This document shows, piece after piece, positions 27,023 to 35,169 of a stretch of DNA of 64,000 bases; the first letter of the stretch is position 1; the number at the start of each line of letters is the position of its first letter. The notes beneath the pieces are model-generated. The model was not told the DNA's origin and searched no databases. It was given only the letters and a program-made list of their open reading frames with translations. The stretch is from an uncultured Veillonellaceae bacterium (lineage in GTDB: Bacteria > Bacillota > Negativicutes > Veillonellales > Dialisteraceae). Position numbers and translations under genes: made by a program. The DNA lies in the NCBI GenBank assembly GCA_958348245.1, contig CATVYJ010000001.1, forward strand, positions 186,001 through 250,000, read 5' to 3'.

Positions 27023-27069
27023 GACTGTCTATACAGTCTGTTGACAAGACGGCGAGAATCGTTGACAAT
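27023..27069 (+). promoter_or_regulatory. Promoter region with operator-like inverted repeat before the zinc-ribbon gene
   Basis: GACTGT (27023–27028) and ACAGTC (27033–27038) form a perfect 6-4-6 inverted repeat. A TTGACA (27041–27046) begins 2 bp after it, with GACAAT 17 bp downstream; a second TTGACA sits at 27062. The repeat abuts the -35 and could be a repressor or activator site. The -10 assignment is uncertain. Confidence 0.45.
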
Positions 27070-27091
27070 ATAGGCATCGATAGCAGAAAGG

Positions 27092-27110
27092 GGATTTCCG
27101 TGGGAAATCC
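27092..27110 (+). promoter_or_regulatory. Perfect 8-bp leader hairpin before the zinc-ribbon gene
   Basis: GGATTTCC (27092–27099) pairs with GGAAATCC (27103–27110) around a GTG loop, 11 nt before the start codon, overlapping where ribosomes would load. Confidence 0.5.
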
Positions 27111-27121
27111 GATACAGGACT

Positions 27122-27604
27122 ATGGCCAGAAAAGAAAAAATCATTCCCGCTTGGCGGCAGGAAAAACGGAAATGCGCCGTGTGCGGCCGCGCGTTTTATC
27201 CGAGGCAGTCGGTGCAGAAATACTGTTCCCCCGAGTGCTGCCGGTATGCCAACCGCCACGGCGGACGGGCCTTCAGCGGGCCGCCCATGATTTCCGATCC
27301 GAACAAGCCCGCTATCCGGCAGTTCAAATGCAAGCATTGCGGTGAAGAAGTGCGCGTCACAGAGACCAATGATCTGCGTACGAAATTCTGTTCCCAGCGC
27401 TGTGAAAACCTGTACTGGAAACATTCCAAGCGGGTGAAGCGCGGAAAAAAGGAAACGCGGTCATTCCGCTGTCGGAACTGCGGGAAGCTGGTGGTCATTA
27501 CCGATTCCCATGACCGCCGGTCCGTTTTCTGTTCCAAGGAATGCAGCGTTGACTGGCATACCCATAAGAAAAAGAAACTGACGGGGCATTCGACGGCCTC
27601 GTAA
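27122..27604 (+). CDS. Small basic protein with three zinc-ribbon/MYM-like modules
   Basis: Function unknown. The 160-residue, strongly basic protein has three successive four-cysteine modules: CAVCGRAF…YCSPEC (about residues 19–40), CKHCGEEV…FCSQRC (about 70–95) and CRNCGKLV…FCSKEC (about 117–142). Each is CxxC, a spacer of roughly 15–17 residues, then FC/YC and another cysteine three residues on. Repeated treble-clef or zinc-ribbon units with lysine/arginine-rich linkers suggest nucleic-acid binding. The gene stands alone with its own promoter region and terminator. A weak AGGA precedes the ATG. Confidence 0.8.
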   Translation: MARKEKIIPAWRQEKRKCAVCGRAFYPRQSVQKYCSPECCRYANRHGGRAFSGPPMISDPNKPAIRQFKCKHCGEEVRVTETNDLRTKFCSQRCENLYWKHSKRVKRGKKETRSFRCRNCGKLVVITDSHDRRSVFCSKECSVDWHTHKKKKLTGHSTAS

Positions 27605-27609
27605 GGGAG

Positions 27610-27657
27610 ACAGGGGTTTTCTTTCCGGAGAAAATGAGAAAGAAGCTCCTGTTTTTT
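27610..27657 (+). terminator. Two-tier terminator after the zinc-ribbon gene
   Basis: ACAGGGG (27610–27616) pairs with CTCCTGT (27646–27652), followed by a T run. Inside, TTTTCT and AGAAAA form a second hairpin. Confidence 0.75.
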
Positions 27658-27680
27658 CTTTGATGGGAAACACAATTACG

Positions 27681-27728
27681 GAACATACTTTCTTCTCTTC
27701 GGCAGGGGGCGCAAAAGAAAGTATGTTC
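27681..27728. repeat. 14-bp perfect inverted repeat with 20-nt loop
   Basis: GAACATACTTTCTT (27681–27694) is exactly complementary to AAGAAAGTATGTTC (27715–27728). There is no T run on either side, so it is not a simple terminator. It lies between the zinc-ribbon terminator and the radA promoter. No second copy was noticed in the window. Confidence 0.75.
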
Positions 27729-27786
27729 TGTGTGCGCGGGAGGGGCATGAGGAAGAGAGCTTTTCCTTTCTTTTGCAAATCCCGCT

Positions 27787-27795
27787 TGCTATAAT
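27787..27795 (+). promoter_or_regulatory. Extended -10 promoter for radA
   Basis: TGCTATAAT gives a TGn extension and a perfect TATAAT (27790–27795), 30 bp before the radA ATG. TTTCTT at 27767–27772 is a weak -35. Confidence 0.65.
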
Positions 27796-27825
27796 ACAGA
27801 AAAAGAGGACAGACGGGATAAGGTC

Positions 27826-29214
27826 ATGGCTGGAAACAGGAATAAGGTTAAATTCGTATGCGCAAACTGCGGCGCAGAATCGCCGCGCTGGATGGGCCGC
27901 TGCCCGCAGTGCGGACAGTGGAATACTATGGAAGAATACAGGGAGCGTGCGGTAGCGCAGGCTGTGCAGCCGCTGGCCTCGCTGCATGCCGCGAAGAATC
28001 CCATGAAGCTTTCTTCCATTGAAGCGGGAGACCAGGAACGGATTTTATTGAGGATGCCTGATGTGGATCGCCCGCTGGGCGGCGGTATGGTAAAAGGCTC
28101 CGTGATTCTTCTTGGGGGAGAGCCCGGGATTGGCAAATCCACGCTGGTTTTTCAGATCTGCCGCGCTGTGTGCGGGTGCGGAGAGCGTGTGCTCTACGTG
28201 AGCGGAGAAGAATCGGAAATACAGATCAAAATGCGGGCGGACCGCCTGCATATCGACGGGGACCGGTGTTTTGTTATGTCCGGGGCAGAGCTCACCGACG
28301 TGCTGGCAGAGGCGAAGCGGATGAAACCGGCTGTGCTCGTGGTGGATTCCATTCAGACCATGTATCTTGGAGATACGCCGTCGCCGATGGGCAGTCCTGC
28401 GCAGATCCGGGACTGTACGGCTCTCCTTGTGCGCCTGGCCAAAGAAGAAAATATAGCCATTCTCATCGTGGGGCATGTCACGAAAGAAGGCAGTCTGGCC
28501 GGTCCGCGGCTGCTGGAGCATATGGTGGATGTGGTGCTGTATCTGGAAGGAGACCGGAGCTACCAGTTTCGGGTGCTCCGCACCGTGAAAAACCGATTTG
28601 GCTCCACCGCGGAATCCGGCTTGTTCATCATGGGCAATGAAGGACTGCAGGGCATTGAAGATCCGTCCGCGTATCTGCTCCACTCCCGAAGCACGGGTAC
28701 AGCGGGCAGCATGGCCGCGGCCTGCATGGAAGGGCAGCGGGCGCTTCTGGCGGAAATTCAGGCGCTGTCCGTCCATTCCGTCCTGGCCGTTCCCCGGCGC
28801 ATCGCCGTGGGATATGATTACAACCGGCTGATCGTGCTGCTGGCCGTACTGGAAAAGAGGGCGCGCGTCCCCTTTTCGCAGGAAGACGTGTATGTCAATG
28901 TGGCCGGCGGATTCAAGGTGCGCGAAACGGCGGCGGACCTGGCGGCTGCACTCGCCGTCGTTTCCGTGAAATGGGATGTGCCTGTTCCGCAGAATATGAC
29001 GGCGCTGGGGGAAATCGGACTTACCGGCGGCGTGCTGCCTGTTTCCCATCTGCCGCTCCGCCTGAAAGAAGCATGGAAAATGCATATGCGCACGTACATC
29101 CTGCCCGCGGGCAACCGGAAAGAAGCTGAAGCTTTTTTTGCCGCACGGGATGAGCCGTACCAGGCCGTCTATGTAGAGCGCATTGCCGATGCGCTGGCCG
29201 TATTGAAACGGTGA
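27826..29214 (+). CDS. radA: DNA repair protein RadA
   Basis: A RecA-related branch-migration ATPase/helicase in recombination. The 462-residue protein has an N-terminal C4 zinc finger (CANCGAESPRWMGRCPQCGQW, with the cysteines at about residues 9–29), Walker A GGEPGIGKST near residue 90, the RadA-specific KNRFG motif, and a C-terminal Lon-protease-like domain without a catalytic serine-lysine pair. Normal length. It is transcribed alone; the next gene has its own promoter. Confidence 0.96.
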   Translation: MAGNRNKVKFVCANCGAESPRWMGRCPQCGQWNTMEEYRERAVAQAVQPLASLHAAKNPMKLSSIEAGDQERILLRMPDVDRPLGGGMVKGSVILLGGEPGIGKSTLVFQICRAVCGCGERVLYVSGEESEIQIKMRADRLHIDGDRCFVMSGAELTDVLAEAKRMKPAVLVVDSIQTMYLGDTPSPMGSPAQIRDCTALLVRLAKEENIAILIVGHVTKEGSLAGPRLLEHMVDVVLYLEGDRSYQFRVLRTVKNRFGSTAESGLFIMGNEGLQGIEDPSAYLLHSRSTGTAGSMAAACMEGQRALLAEIQALSVHSVLAVPRRIAVGYDYNRLIVLLAVLEKRARVPFSQEDVYVNVAGGFKVRETAADLAAALAVVSVKWDVPVPQNMTALGEIGLTGGVLPVSHLPLRLKEAWKMHMRTYILPAGNRKEAEAFFAARDEPYQAVYVERIADALAVLKR

Positions 29215-29254
29215 TTTCTTTCTATTAGAGGATTCTGAGCGGTCATTCATGATT

Positions 29255-29283
29255 TTGCAAAAAATACGTGTCCATGTTAAAAT
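29255..29283 (+). promoter_or_regulatory. Promoter of the yacL-like–ispDF–gltX unit
   Basis: TTGCAA (29255–29260), a 17-bp spacer and TAAAAT (29278–29283). Confidence 0.65.
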
Positions 29284-29378
29284 ATATGTTACATTTTGGG
29301 GACCATTTCTCCGTAAAATGCTGCGTATTGGTTTGAATTTCGTCTGTGCTGCGGCATGCTTCCAATGAGGACATATTC

Positions 29379-30488
29379 ATGCTGGAAAAAATATTACGAC
29401 CGATCTTTATCCTGCTGTTCAGCATTCTGGGGATTGTGCTGTTCAGCCAGTCCGACACGCTTGTCGCGTCCATGCTGCCCTATACATTTCTTTCGGAAAC
29501 CATTCTCGGAGTGACGTTCCTGTCGCTGGGATTCATGCTGATCGGCGCCGTTGTGGGCGGTCTCGTAGGCAATCTCGCTTCGCCGTTTCTGATCCGCAGT
29601 CTGTTCGCCTTCACTTCATGGGCGGAGAAGTCGCTCTCCGCCATCTCCACGCAGGATCTGGTGCTCGGCACAGCGGGCCTGTTCCTTGGCCTTATCATCG
29701 CCAATCTGGTGGGCATCGCTTTTGACCGCGTCCCGTATATCGGACCGTACGTATCGGTGGTGCTCAGCATCATTCTGGGATATCTCGGCATTCATCTCTG
29801 CATCAGCAAGCGCAACGAACTCGTGAGCTGGCTTCATCTGCATACGGAAAGCAAGGCGAAGGCAAAGGAAAAGCAGAAAGAAGGCAGCGCGGGAAAGCTT
29901 CTCGATACGAACATCATCATTGATGGCCGCATCGTGGACGTATACCGGAGCGGGTTTCTCGAAGGGCCGCTCATTGTGCCGGTTTTCGTGCTGGAAGAGC
30001 TCCAGAAAATCGCTGATTCGTCCGATGTGCTGAAGCGGAACCGGGGCCGCCGCGGACTGGATATTCTGAATCAGTTCCGCAAAAACAACAAGGAAGCGAT
30101 CCGCATCGTCACGGATGATTTTGAAGATGTGAACGAAGTGGATTCCAAGCTTGTGAAACTTGCCCGGGAAAAGAATCTGAAAATTGTGACGAACGATTAC
30201 AATCTGAATAAAGTGGCGGAGCTGCAGGGCGTGCCCGTGCTGAATCTGAACGAACTGGCCAGCGCGGTGAAGCCCACGGTCATTCCCGGAGAGCAGCTTT
30301 TCGTCCAGCTGGTGAAGCAGGGCAGGGAAGAAAATCAGGGCGTGGCCTATTTGGAAGACGGCACCATGATTGTAGTGGAAAATGGCAGCCGCGCCATCGG
30401 TCACGAAGTGCCGGTCATTATTACGTCGGTTCTGCAGAATTCCGTGGGCCGCATGATTTTCGCGAAGCTGGAAGATCTGAACGTATGA
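29379..30488 (+). CDS. YacL-type membrane protein with PIN and TRAM domains
   Basis: A 369-residue protein: four hydrophobic helices in the first 130 residues, a PIN-fold nuclease-like domain (about 165–290) with the acidic residues in LLDTNIIIDGR and VTNDYNL, and a C-terminal TRAM RNA-binding domain. This is the Firmicute YacL family, found between radA and ispD as here. RNase activity is plausible from the preserved acidic residues but not shown. The start at 29379 is chosen because GAGG lies 9 nt upstream. The stop overlaps ispDF by 4 nt. Confidence 0.9.
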   Translation: MLEKILRPIFILLFSILGIVLFSQSDTLVASMLPYTFLSETILGVTFLSLGFMLIGAVVGGLVGNLASPFLIRSLFAFTSWAEKSLSAISTQDLVLGTAGLFLGLIIANLVGIAFDRVPYIGPYVSVVLSIILGYLGIHLCISKRNELVSWLHLHTESKAKAKEKQKEGSAGKLLDTNIIIDGRIVDVYRSGFLEGPLIVPVFVLEELQKIADSSDVLKRNRGRRGLDILNQFRKNNKEAIRIVTDDFEDVNEVDSKLVKLAREKNLKIVTNDYNLNKVAELQGVPVLNLNELASAVKPTVIPGEQLFVQLVKQGREENQGVAYLEDGTMIVVENGSRAIGHEVPVIITSVLQNSVGRMIFAKLEDLNV

Positions 30489-31654
30489 ACAGTCTCATTA
30501 TTGCCGCTGCGGGCTGCGGCACGCGGTTCTGCGCAGGAAGGAACAAACTGCTGGAACCGGCGGCAGGCCGTCCTCTCATCTGGCATACTCTGTACCACGT
30601 GATGCAGAGTCTTTTTCTTGATGAAATCATTCTGGTGACCCGGCCGGACGAGCGCGCAGAGTTTGCCCGCATCGTTCAAAGCGTAAAAGGGCGGATTCCC
30701 GTGCGTTATGCCGATGGAGGAACTACACGGATGGAGAGCGTTGTCCATGGGATGGAAGCGATCTCCCCGGATTCGGATATCGTGCTGATTCATGACGGCG
30801 CGCGTCCCCTTGTGGATGGGGAAGCCATAGACCGGCTCATTGCGGAAATTCAGAGCGGGACGCCGGCGGCGCTGTACTGCATGCCCTCGGTGGACACCAT
30901 GAAAGAGACTGACGGCCGGGGCCGGGTGGTGCGCACGCCGGACCGATCGCGGCTTCTCCGGGCGCAGACGCCGCAGGGGGCGCGCACGGCGCTTTTCCGG
31001 GACTGTCTGGAAAAAGCGGAAAAAGAGCATCTGGTTGTAACGGACGACGCCTCCGTATGCGAAGCATGCGGCGTTCCGGTGAAATGTCTTGAGGGAAAGG
31101 AGCGGTATTTCAAAGTGACGCTTCCGGAAGACAGGGAACGCCTGCGTTGGATGCTGGAAGGAGACCATCCTCCTTTCCGCATTGGACAGGGTTATGATAT
31201 TCACCGGTTTGCGCCGGATCGTCCGCTTGTTCTCGGCGGCGTGCGCCTTTCGGAAACGGACGGTCTGCTCGGGCATTCTGATGCGGACGTGCTCATTCAT
31301 GCCGTGATGGACGCGCTGCTCGGCGCTGCGGGATGTCCGGATATCGGTCAATATTTTCCCGATCATGATGATCGCTATCTTGATATTTCCAGCATGAAGC
31401 TTCTGGAAAAGGTACGGGAAATTGTAGCGGACCGGGGATGGTGCATCGGCAACGTGGACAGCACGGTCATTGCGGAAGCGCCGAAACTGGCTCCGCACAC
31501 TGCTCTCATGCGGAGCAATCTGGCCGGCGCATTGCATATTTCCCCGGAACAGATTAATATAAAAGCTACAACCAATGAAACTTTGGGGGCCGTGGGCCGC
31601 CGGGAAGGCATAGCCGTTCTGGCGTCCGCACTGCTCTACAGGAGGAGATCGTAA
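30485..31654 (+). CDS. ispDF: Bifunctional IspD–IspF fusion
   Basis: Carries two non-consecutive steps of the MEP isoprenoid pathway in one 389-residue chain. Residues 1–225 are IspD (CDP-methylerythritol synthase: IIAAAGCGTRF, IHDGARPLV, the QTPQG segment). Residues from about 230 are IspF (2-C-methyl-D-erythritol-2,4-cyclodiphosphate synthase: GQGYDIHRF, LLGHSDADVLIHA, NIKATTNETLGAVGRREGIA). The reading frame is continuous through both. Many Firmicutes keep ispD and ispF as neighbouring separate genes; the fusion is a notable variant. ispA is 11 kb upstream. Confidence 0.96.
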   Translation: MNSLIIAAAGCGTRFCAGRNKLLEPAAGRPLIWHTLYHVMQSLFLDEIILVTRPDERAEFARIVQSVKGRIPVRYADGGTTRMESVVHGMEAISPDSDIVLIHDGARPLVDGEAIDRLIAEIQSGTPAALYCMPSVDTMKETDGRGRVVRTPDRSRLLRAQTPQGARTALFRDCLEKAEKEHLVVTDDASVCEACGVPVKCLEGKERYFKVTLPEDRERLRWMLEGDHPPFRIGQGYDIHRFAPDRPLVLGGVRLSETDGLLGHSDADVLIHAVMDALLGAAGCPDIGQYFPDHDDRYLDISSMKLLEKVREIVADRGWCIGNVDSTVIAEAPKLAPHTALMRSNLAGALHISPEQINIKATTNETLGAVGRREGIAVLASALLYRRRS

Positions 31655-31655
31655 C

Positions 31656-33122
31656 ATGGCAAACAAAATCAAAGTCCGTTTTGCACCGAGCCCGACCGGG
31701 CCGTTCCATATCGGCGGAGCCCGGTCTGCACTGTTCAACTGGCTGGTGGCGCGTCATGCGGGGGGACAGTTTCTTGTCCGTATTGAAGATACCGACCTGA
31801 ACCGTTCCAGCCGGGAATCAGAGGAAAATATCAAGGAGTCCATGCGCTGGCTCGGCCTTGACTGGGACGAGGGGATTGATGTAGGCGGCCCCAATGGTCC
31901 GTACCGTCAAACGGAACGTCTTGCCATTTATCAGAAGGAAATTCAGCGGCTTATCAGCGAAGGCAAGGCATACTACTGCTATTGCACGCAGGAAGAGCTG
32001 GAAGCGGAACGGAAAGCCCAGCTGGCAGAAGGGAAGACTCCCGTTTACGGCGGACACTGCCGTCATCTCACGGCGGAAGAAAAGGCGCGGTATGAAGCGG
32101 AGGGCAGAAAGCCTGTGGTGCGCCTCCGCGTGCCCGAAGGGGAAACCATCGCCTTTGACGATATGGTCCGCGGCCATGTGGAGTTCCAATCTTCCGGCGT
32201 AGGCGATTTCATCATCATGAAATCCGACGGCATTCCCGTTTATAACTTTGCGGTTGTCGTGGACGATGCGCTCATGGGCATCACCCATGTCATCCGCGCG
32301 GAAGAGCACCTGTCCAATACGCCCCGGCAGATCGCCATCTATCATGCCCTCGGTTATCAGGTGCCGGAGTTCGGCCATATTTCCCTCATCCTCGGCGCAG
32401 ACCACAAAAAGATGAGCAAGCGCCACGGAGCGACTTCCGTCACGGCCTACAAAGACATGGGGTACCTGCCCGACGCGGTGGTGAACTATCTGGCGCTCCT
32501 CGGCTGGGCGCCGAAAGGGGAGCAGGAAATCTTCTCCCGGGAGGAACTGATTCGCTCGTTCTCCATGGACCGGGTATCGTCTAACGACGCGGTCTTTGAT
32601 ATTGAAAAACTGAACTGGATCAATTTCCAGTACATGAAGCAGCTCTCTCCGGAAGCGCTTCTCGACTTTGTTCTGCCGTTCCTCGAAAAGGCGGGCTATG
32701 TGGAAGAGCCGCTCGCGGACGAAAAACGGGCCTGGCTGCAGCAGGTGGTCTGGTATGTGCGGGACCGCATCTCTTACGGCGCGGAAGCGCCGGCGCAGGT
32801 CAAAATGTTCTTTGAAGACGTGCCGCCTTTTACCGATCCGGAAGTGGTGTCTATCCTGAAAACAGACTCCAGCCCGGTCATCCTGAAAGCGTTCATCGAA
32901 GCGCTGGAAGCGTTGCCGGACTTCACGGAAGAGGCCGTCACGGCCTGCTTCAAGGCGGTGATGAAGAGCACGGGCATCAAGGGCCGCGCGGCCTTCGAAC
33001 CGGCGCGCATTGCGCTCACAGGCGTCACCAAGGGGCCGGGCATGTATGAAATGATCGTTCTCTTCGGACGGGAAAAGACGCTGGCGCTTCTTCGGAAAGC
33101 GCTTGCCTTCTGCGAAGCGTAA
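31656..33122 (+). CDS. gltX: Glutamyl-tRNA synthetase
   Basis: Charges tRNA-Glu. The 488-residue class I synthetase has the HIGG signature at residues 18–21 (PSPTGPFHIGGARSALFNW) and KMSKRHG near residue 250. A zinc-binding set CYC…HCRH is present at about residues 107–131. The start has GGAGGAG 8 nt upstream. It begins 1 nt after ispDF, and a terminator follows the stop. Sequence does not tell whether it also charges tRNA-Gln; gatCAB is not in the window. Confidence 0.97.
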   Translation: MANKIKVRFAPSPTGPFHIGGARSALFNWLVARHAGGQFLVRIEDTDLNRSSRESEENIKESMRWLGLDWDEGIDVGGPNGPYRQTERLAIYQKEIQRLISEGKAYYCYCTQEELEAERKAQLAEGKTPVYGGHCRHLTAEEKARYEAEGRKPVVRLRVPEGETIAFDDMVRGHVEFQSSGVGDFIIMKSDGIPVYNFAVVVDDALMGITHVIRAEEHLSNTPRQIAIYHALGYQVPEFGHISLILGADHKKMSKRHGATSVTAYKDMGYLPDAVVNYLALLGWAPKGEQEIFSREELIRSFSMDRVSSNDAVFDIEKLNWINFQYMKQLSPEALLDFVLPFLEKAGYVEEPLADEKRAWLQQVVWYVRDRISYGAEAPAQVKMFFEDVPPFTDPEVVSILKTDSSPVILKAFIEALEALPDFTEEAVTACFKAVMKSTGIKGRAAFEPARIALTGVTKGPGMYEMIVLFGREKTLALLRKALAFCEA

Positions 33123-33130
33123 GAGGCAGA

Positions 33131-33164
33131 AGCAGACATTCCTTCTGGGGTGTCTGCTTTTTTA
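33131..33164 (+). terminator. Terminator after gltX
   Basis: A 9-bp stem (AAGCAGACA with TGTCTGCTT) with a 12-nt loop, followed by TTTT. Confidence 0.9.
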
Positions 33165-33175
33165 CGCGCAGGATT

Positions 33176-33204
33176 TGACGGTCCTGTTCAAACTATTTAT
33201 AATT
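33176..33204 (+). promoter_or_regulatory. Strong promoter for the amino-acid ABC transporter genes
   Basis: TTGACG, a 17-bp spacer and a perfect TATAAT (33199–33204). The 50-nt leader is AT-rich and no riboswitch was recognised. Confidence 0.85.
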
Positions 33205-33254
33205 CAGGTATATATTGTATAAATTTTCAGTATAACCGCACGGAAGGAATTTTC

Positions 33255-33905
33255 ATGAACTTTGATTTTTCACTGATTGAACGGGCGCTTCCGCTGCTTC
33301 TCATGGGGGCGGCGGTGACCGTGGAAATCACTGCCATGAGCGTGGCCGTAGGCTTTATCATCGGCCTTTTTGCCGGCGTGGCGCGCATCTGCCAGATCCG
33401 GCCGCTTCGCATCATCGCGGCGGTTTACGCCGACTGCATCCGGGGCACGCCGCTTCTCGTTCAGATTTTTCTGATTTATTTTGCCATCCCCATGGCGACC
33501 GGTCAGCGGATCGAACCGTTTTTTGCGGCGGTGCTTGCCTGCGGCATCAACAGCGGCGCGTATATTTCAGAGATTTTCCGCGCGGGCATCCAGTCCATCG
33601 ACGCGGGCCAGATGGAGGCGGGGCGCTCTCTCGGGCTCACGTGGTGGCAGACCATGCGCTTCGTCATTCTTCCTCAGGCCATCCGCAATATCCTGCCGCC
33701 GCTGGGCAACGAATTTATCGCCATGTTGAAAGACTCGTCGCTCGTATCGGTCATCGGCTTTGAAGAACTGACCCGGCGGGGACAGCTCATCATCGCACAG
33801 ACTTACGGCGCTTTTGAGATCTGGCTGACCGTGGCGGCGCTCTATCTGACGATGACGCTCGCCATTTCCCGCATTGTTTCCTATCTGGAGCGGAGGACAA
33901 AATGA
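33255..33905 (+). CDS. Polar amino-acid ABC transporter permease
   Basis: The membrane subunit of a His/Gln/Glu-type importer. The 216-residue protein has about five hydrophobic helices and the cytoplasmic EAA loop (EAGRSLGLTWWQTMRFVILP) that contacts the ATPase, followed by NEFIAMLKDSSLVSVIG. The start at 33255 has GGAAGGA upstream; the longer frame crosses the promoter. The next gene overlaps by 4 nt and encodes the ATPase. No substrate-binding protein gene is adjacent, so the ligand is unknown. Confidence 0.92.
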   Translation: MNFDFSLIERALPLLLMGAAVTVEITAMSVAVGFIIGLFAGVARICQIRPLRIIAAVYADCIRGTPLLVQIFLIYFAIPMATGQRIEPFFAAVLACGINSGAYISEIFRAGIQSIDAGQMEAGRSLGLTWWQTMRFVILPQAIRNILPPLGNEFIAMLKDSSLVSVIGFEELTRRGQLIIAQTYGAFEIWLTVAALYLTMTLAISRIVSYLERRTK

Positions 33906-34645
33906 CAGAAGCAAATCGTCTGCCCATGATTGCCGTCGAGCACGTGAGCAAATCGTTCGGAGAGAGCGCCGTGCTGAAAGATATCTCCTTTTCGGTGCAG
34001 GAAGGGGAAGTGGTGGTGCTCATCGGACCGTCCGGTTCCGGCAAGAGCACGATCCTGCGCTGCATCAACGGACTGGAGACGCCCTCGTCGGGCCGGATTA
34101 CCTTCTGCGGCACGCCCGTCGACAACGACGCCCATATCAACGAGGTGCGCCGCGAGGTGGGCATGGTCTTCCAGCGGTTCAACCTGTTTCCCAATATGTC
34201 CGTCGTACAGAATATCATGCTGGCGCCCATGAAAGTGCGGAAAGCGGGCGCGGCGGAAGCGCGGCAGCGCGCGATGGAGCTTCTGAACCGGGTGGGGCTG
34301 GCGGACAAGGCGGACGCACGGCCGCCGCAGCTGTCCGGCGGCCAGCAGCAGCGGGTGGCCATCGCCCGGGCGCTCGCCATGCAGCCCAGGGCAATGCTCT
34401 TCGATGAACCGACATCCGCGCTCGATCCGGAAATGGTGCACGACGTACTCGACGTGATGAAGCAGCTTGCGGAAAGCGGCATGACCATGGTGGTGGTGAC
34501 GCACGAAATGGGATTCGCCCGGGAGGTAGCGGACCGCGTGCTCTTCCTCAACGACGGATACATCGTGGAAGAGGGCTCGCCGGAGGAAGTGTTCAACCAT
34601 CCGAAAGAAGAACGGACGAAGACGTTCCTTGCGAGTGTCCTGTAA
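33902..34645 (+). CDS. Polar amino-acid ABC transporter ATPase
   Basis: A 247-residue ABC ATPase of the GlnQ/HisP group: Walker A GPSGSGKST near residue 40, the Q-loop VFQRFNLFPNMSV, the signature LSGGQQQR, Walker B AMLFDEPTSAL and the switch histidine in VVVTHEMGFA. It overlaps the permease gene by 4 nt, so the two subunits are made together. The binding-protein partner is not in this window. Confidence 0.94.
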   Translation: MTEANRLPMIAVEHVSKSFGESAVLKDISFSVQEGEVVVLIGPSGSGKSTILRCINGLETPSSGRITFCGTPVDNDAHINEVRREVGMVFQRFNLFPNMSVVQNIMLAPMKVRKAGAAEARQRAMELLNRVGLADKADARPPQLSGGQQQRVAIARALAMQPRAMLFDEPTSALDPEMVHDVLDVMKQLAESGMTMVVVTHEMGFAREVADRVLFLNDGYIVEEGSPEEVFNHPKEERTKTFLASVL

Positions 34646-34656
34646 ACCAACCATAC

Positions 34657-34686
34657 AAAAAAGGCCCGGAAGTCCGGACCTTTTTT
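34657..34686. terminator. Terminator between the ABC genes and the cold-shock gene
   Basis: AAAAAAGGCCCGGA pairs with TCCGGACCTTTTTT with one mismatch. A and T runs on both sides let it serve both convergent genes. Confidence 0.85.
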
Positions 34687-34695
34687 CTGTCTGCG

Positions 34696-34893
34696 TTACA
34701 GCGCCACCACGTTGGCTGCCTGGGGGCCTCTGTCGCCTTCCGCAACGTCGAAAGAGACCGCCTGCCCTTCGGTGAGCGTGCGGAATCCGTCGGCTTTGAT
34801 GGCGGAGAAATGAACGAAGATGTCGCCGCCTTCTTCTTTTTCAATAAAGCCGTAGCCTTTTTCCGCGCTGAACCATTTGACAGTACCTTTCAT
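34696..34893 (-). CDS. Cold-shock protein (CspA family)
   Basis: A 65-residue OB-fold RNA/DNA chaperone. It starts MKGTVKWFSAEKGYGFIEKE and has the RNP1 (KGYGFIE) and RNP2 (DIFVHFSAI) motifs. The ATG at 34893 has AAGGAGG 8 nt upstream on the minus strand; a longer frame is rejected as it would cross the promoter. It is a single-gene transcript with a short leader of about 40 nt, unlike the long cold-inducible cspA leader of E. coli, so thermal control of the same kind is not evident. Confidence 0.95.
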   Translation of the reverse strand: MKGTVKWFSAEKGYGFIEKEEGGDIFVHFSAIKADGFRTLTEGQAVSFDVAEGDRGPQAANVVAL

Positions 34894-34937
34894 GGATGTT
34901 CCTCCTTCTGTTTTTTGCCTCAGAGAGACATGAAGGT

Positions 34938-34966
34938 ACTCTACCATATGCTCTCTTTATTGTCAA
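34938..34966 (-). promoter_or_regulatory. Promoter of the cold-shock gene
   Basis: Minus-strand TTGACA (34966–34961), a 17-bp spacer and TAGAGT (34943–34938). Confidence 0.8.
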
Positions 34967-35066
34967 CCAAAGCGGGCGAGAGAGGAGGCAGAGAATGGCC
35001 GGTCTGTCAAGAGAATGGTGCAAATAAAAATGTTAACACACCATATAGAGATTTATTATAAGTAAT

Positions 35067-35084
35067 ATGCATAGAACCATGCAT
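35067..35084. repeat. Paired ATGCAT palindromes upstream of hpf
   Basis: ATGCAT, six bases, ATGCAT: both a direct and an inverted repeat, ending 6 bp before the hpf -35 element. It may be an operator; this is only a positional inference. Confidence 0.35.
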
Positions 35085-35090
35085 TTGTAC

Positions 35091-35119
35091 TTCAAATCTT
35101 TACGCGAATGTTATATAAT
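35091..35119 (+). promoter_or_regulatory. Promoter of hpf
   Basis: TTCAAA (35091–35096), a 17-bp spacer and a perfect TATAAT (35114–35119). Confidence 0.7.
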
Positions 35120-35130
35120 ATTAATGAAAA

Positions 35131-35148
35131 CCAGACAGTCTCGTCTGG
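35131..35148 (+). promoter_or_regulatory. hpf leader hairpin
   Basis: CCAGAC and GTCTGG form a 6-bp stem with a 6-nt loop, ending 6 nt before the AAGGAGG ribosome-binding site. No T run follows, so a terminator role is unlikely. Confidence 0.5.
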
Positions 35149-35169
35149 CAATGAAAGGAGGAGTTGATT

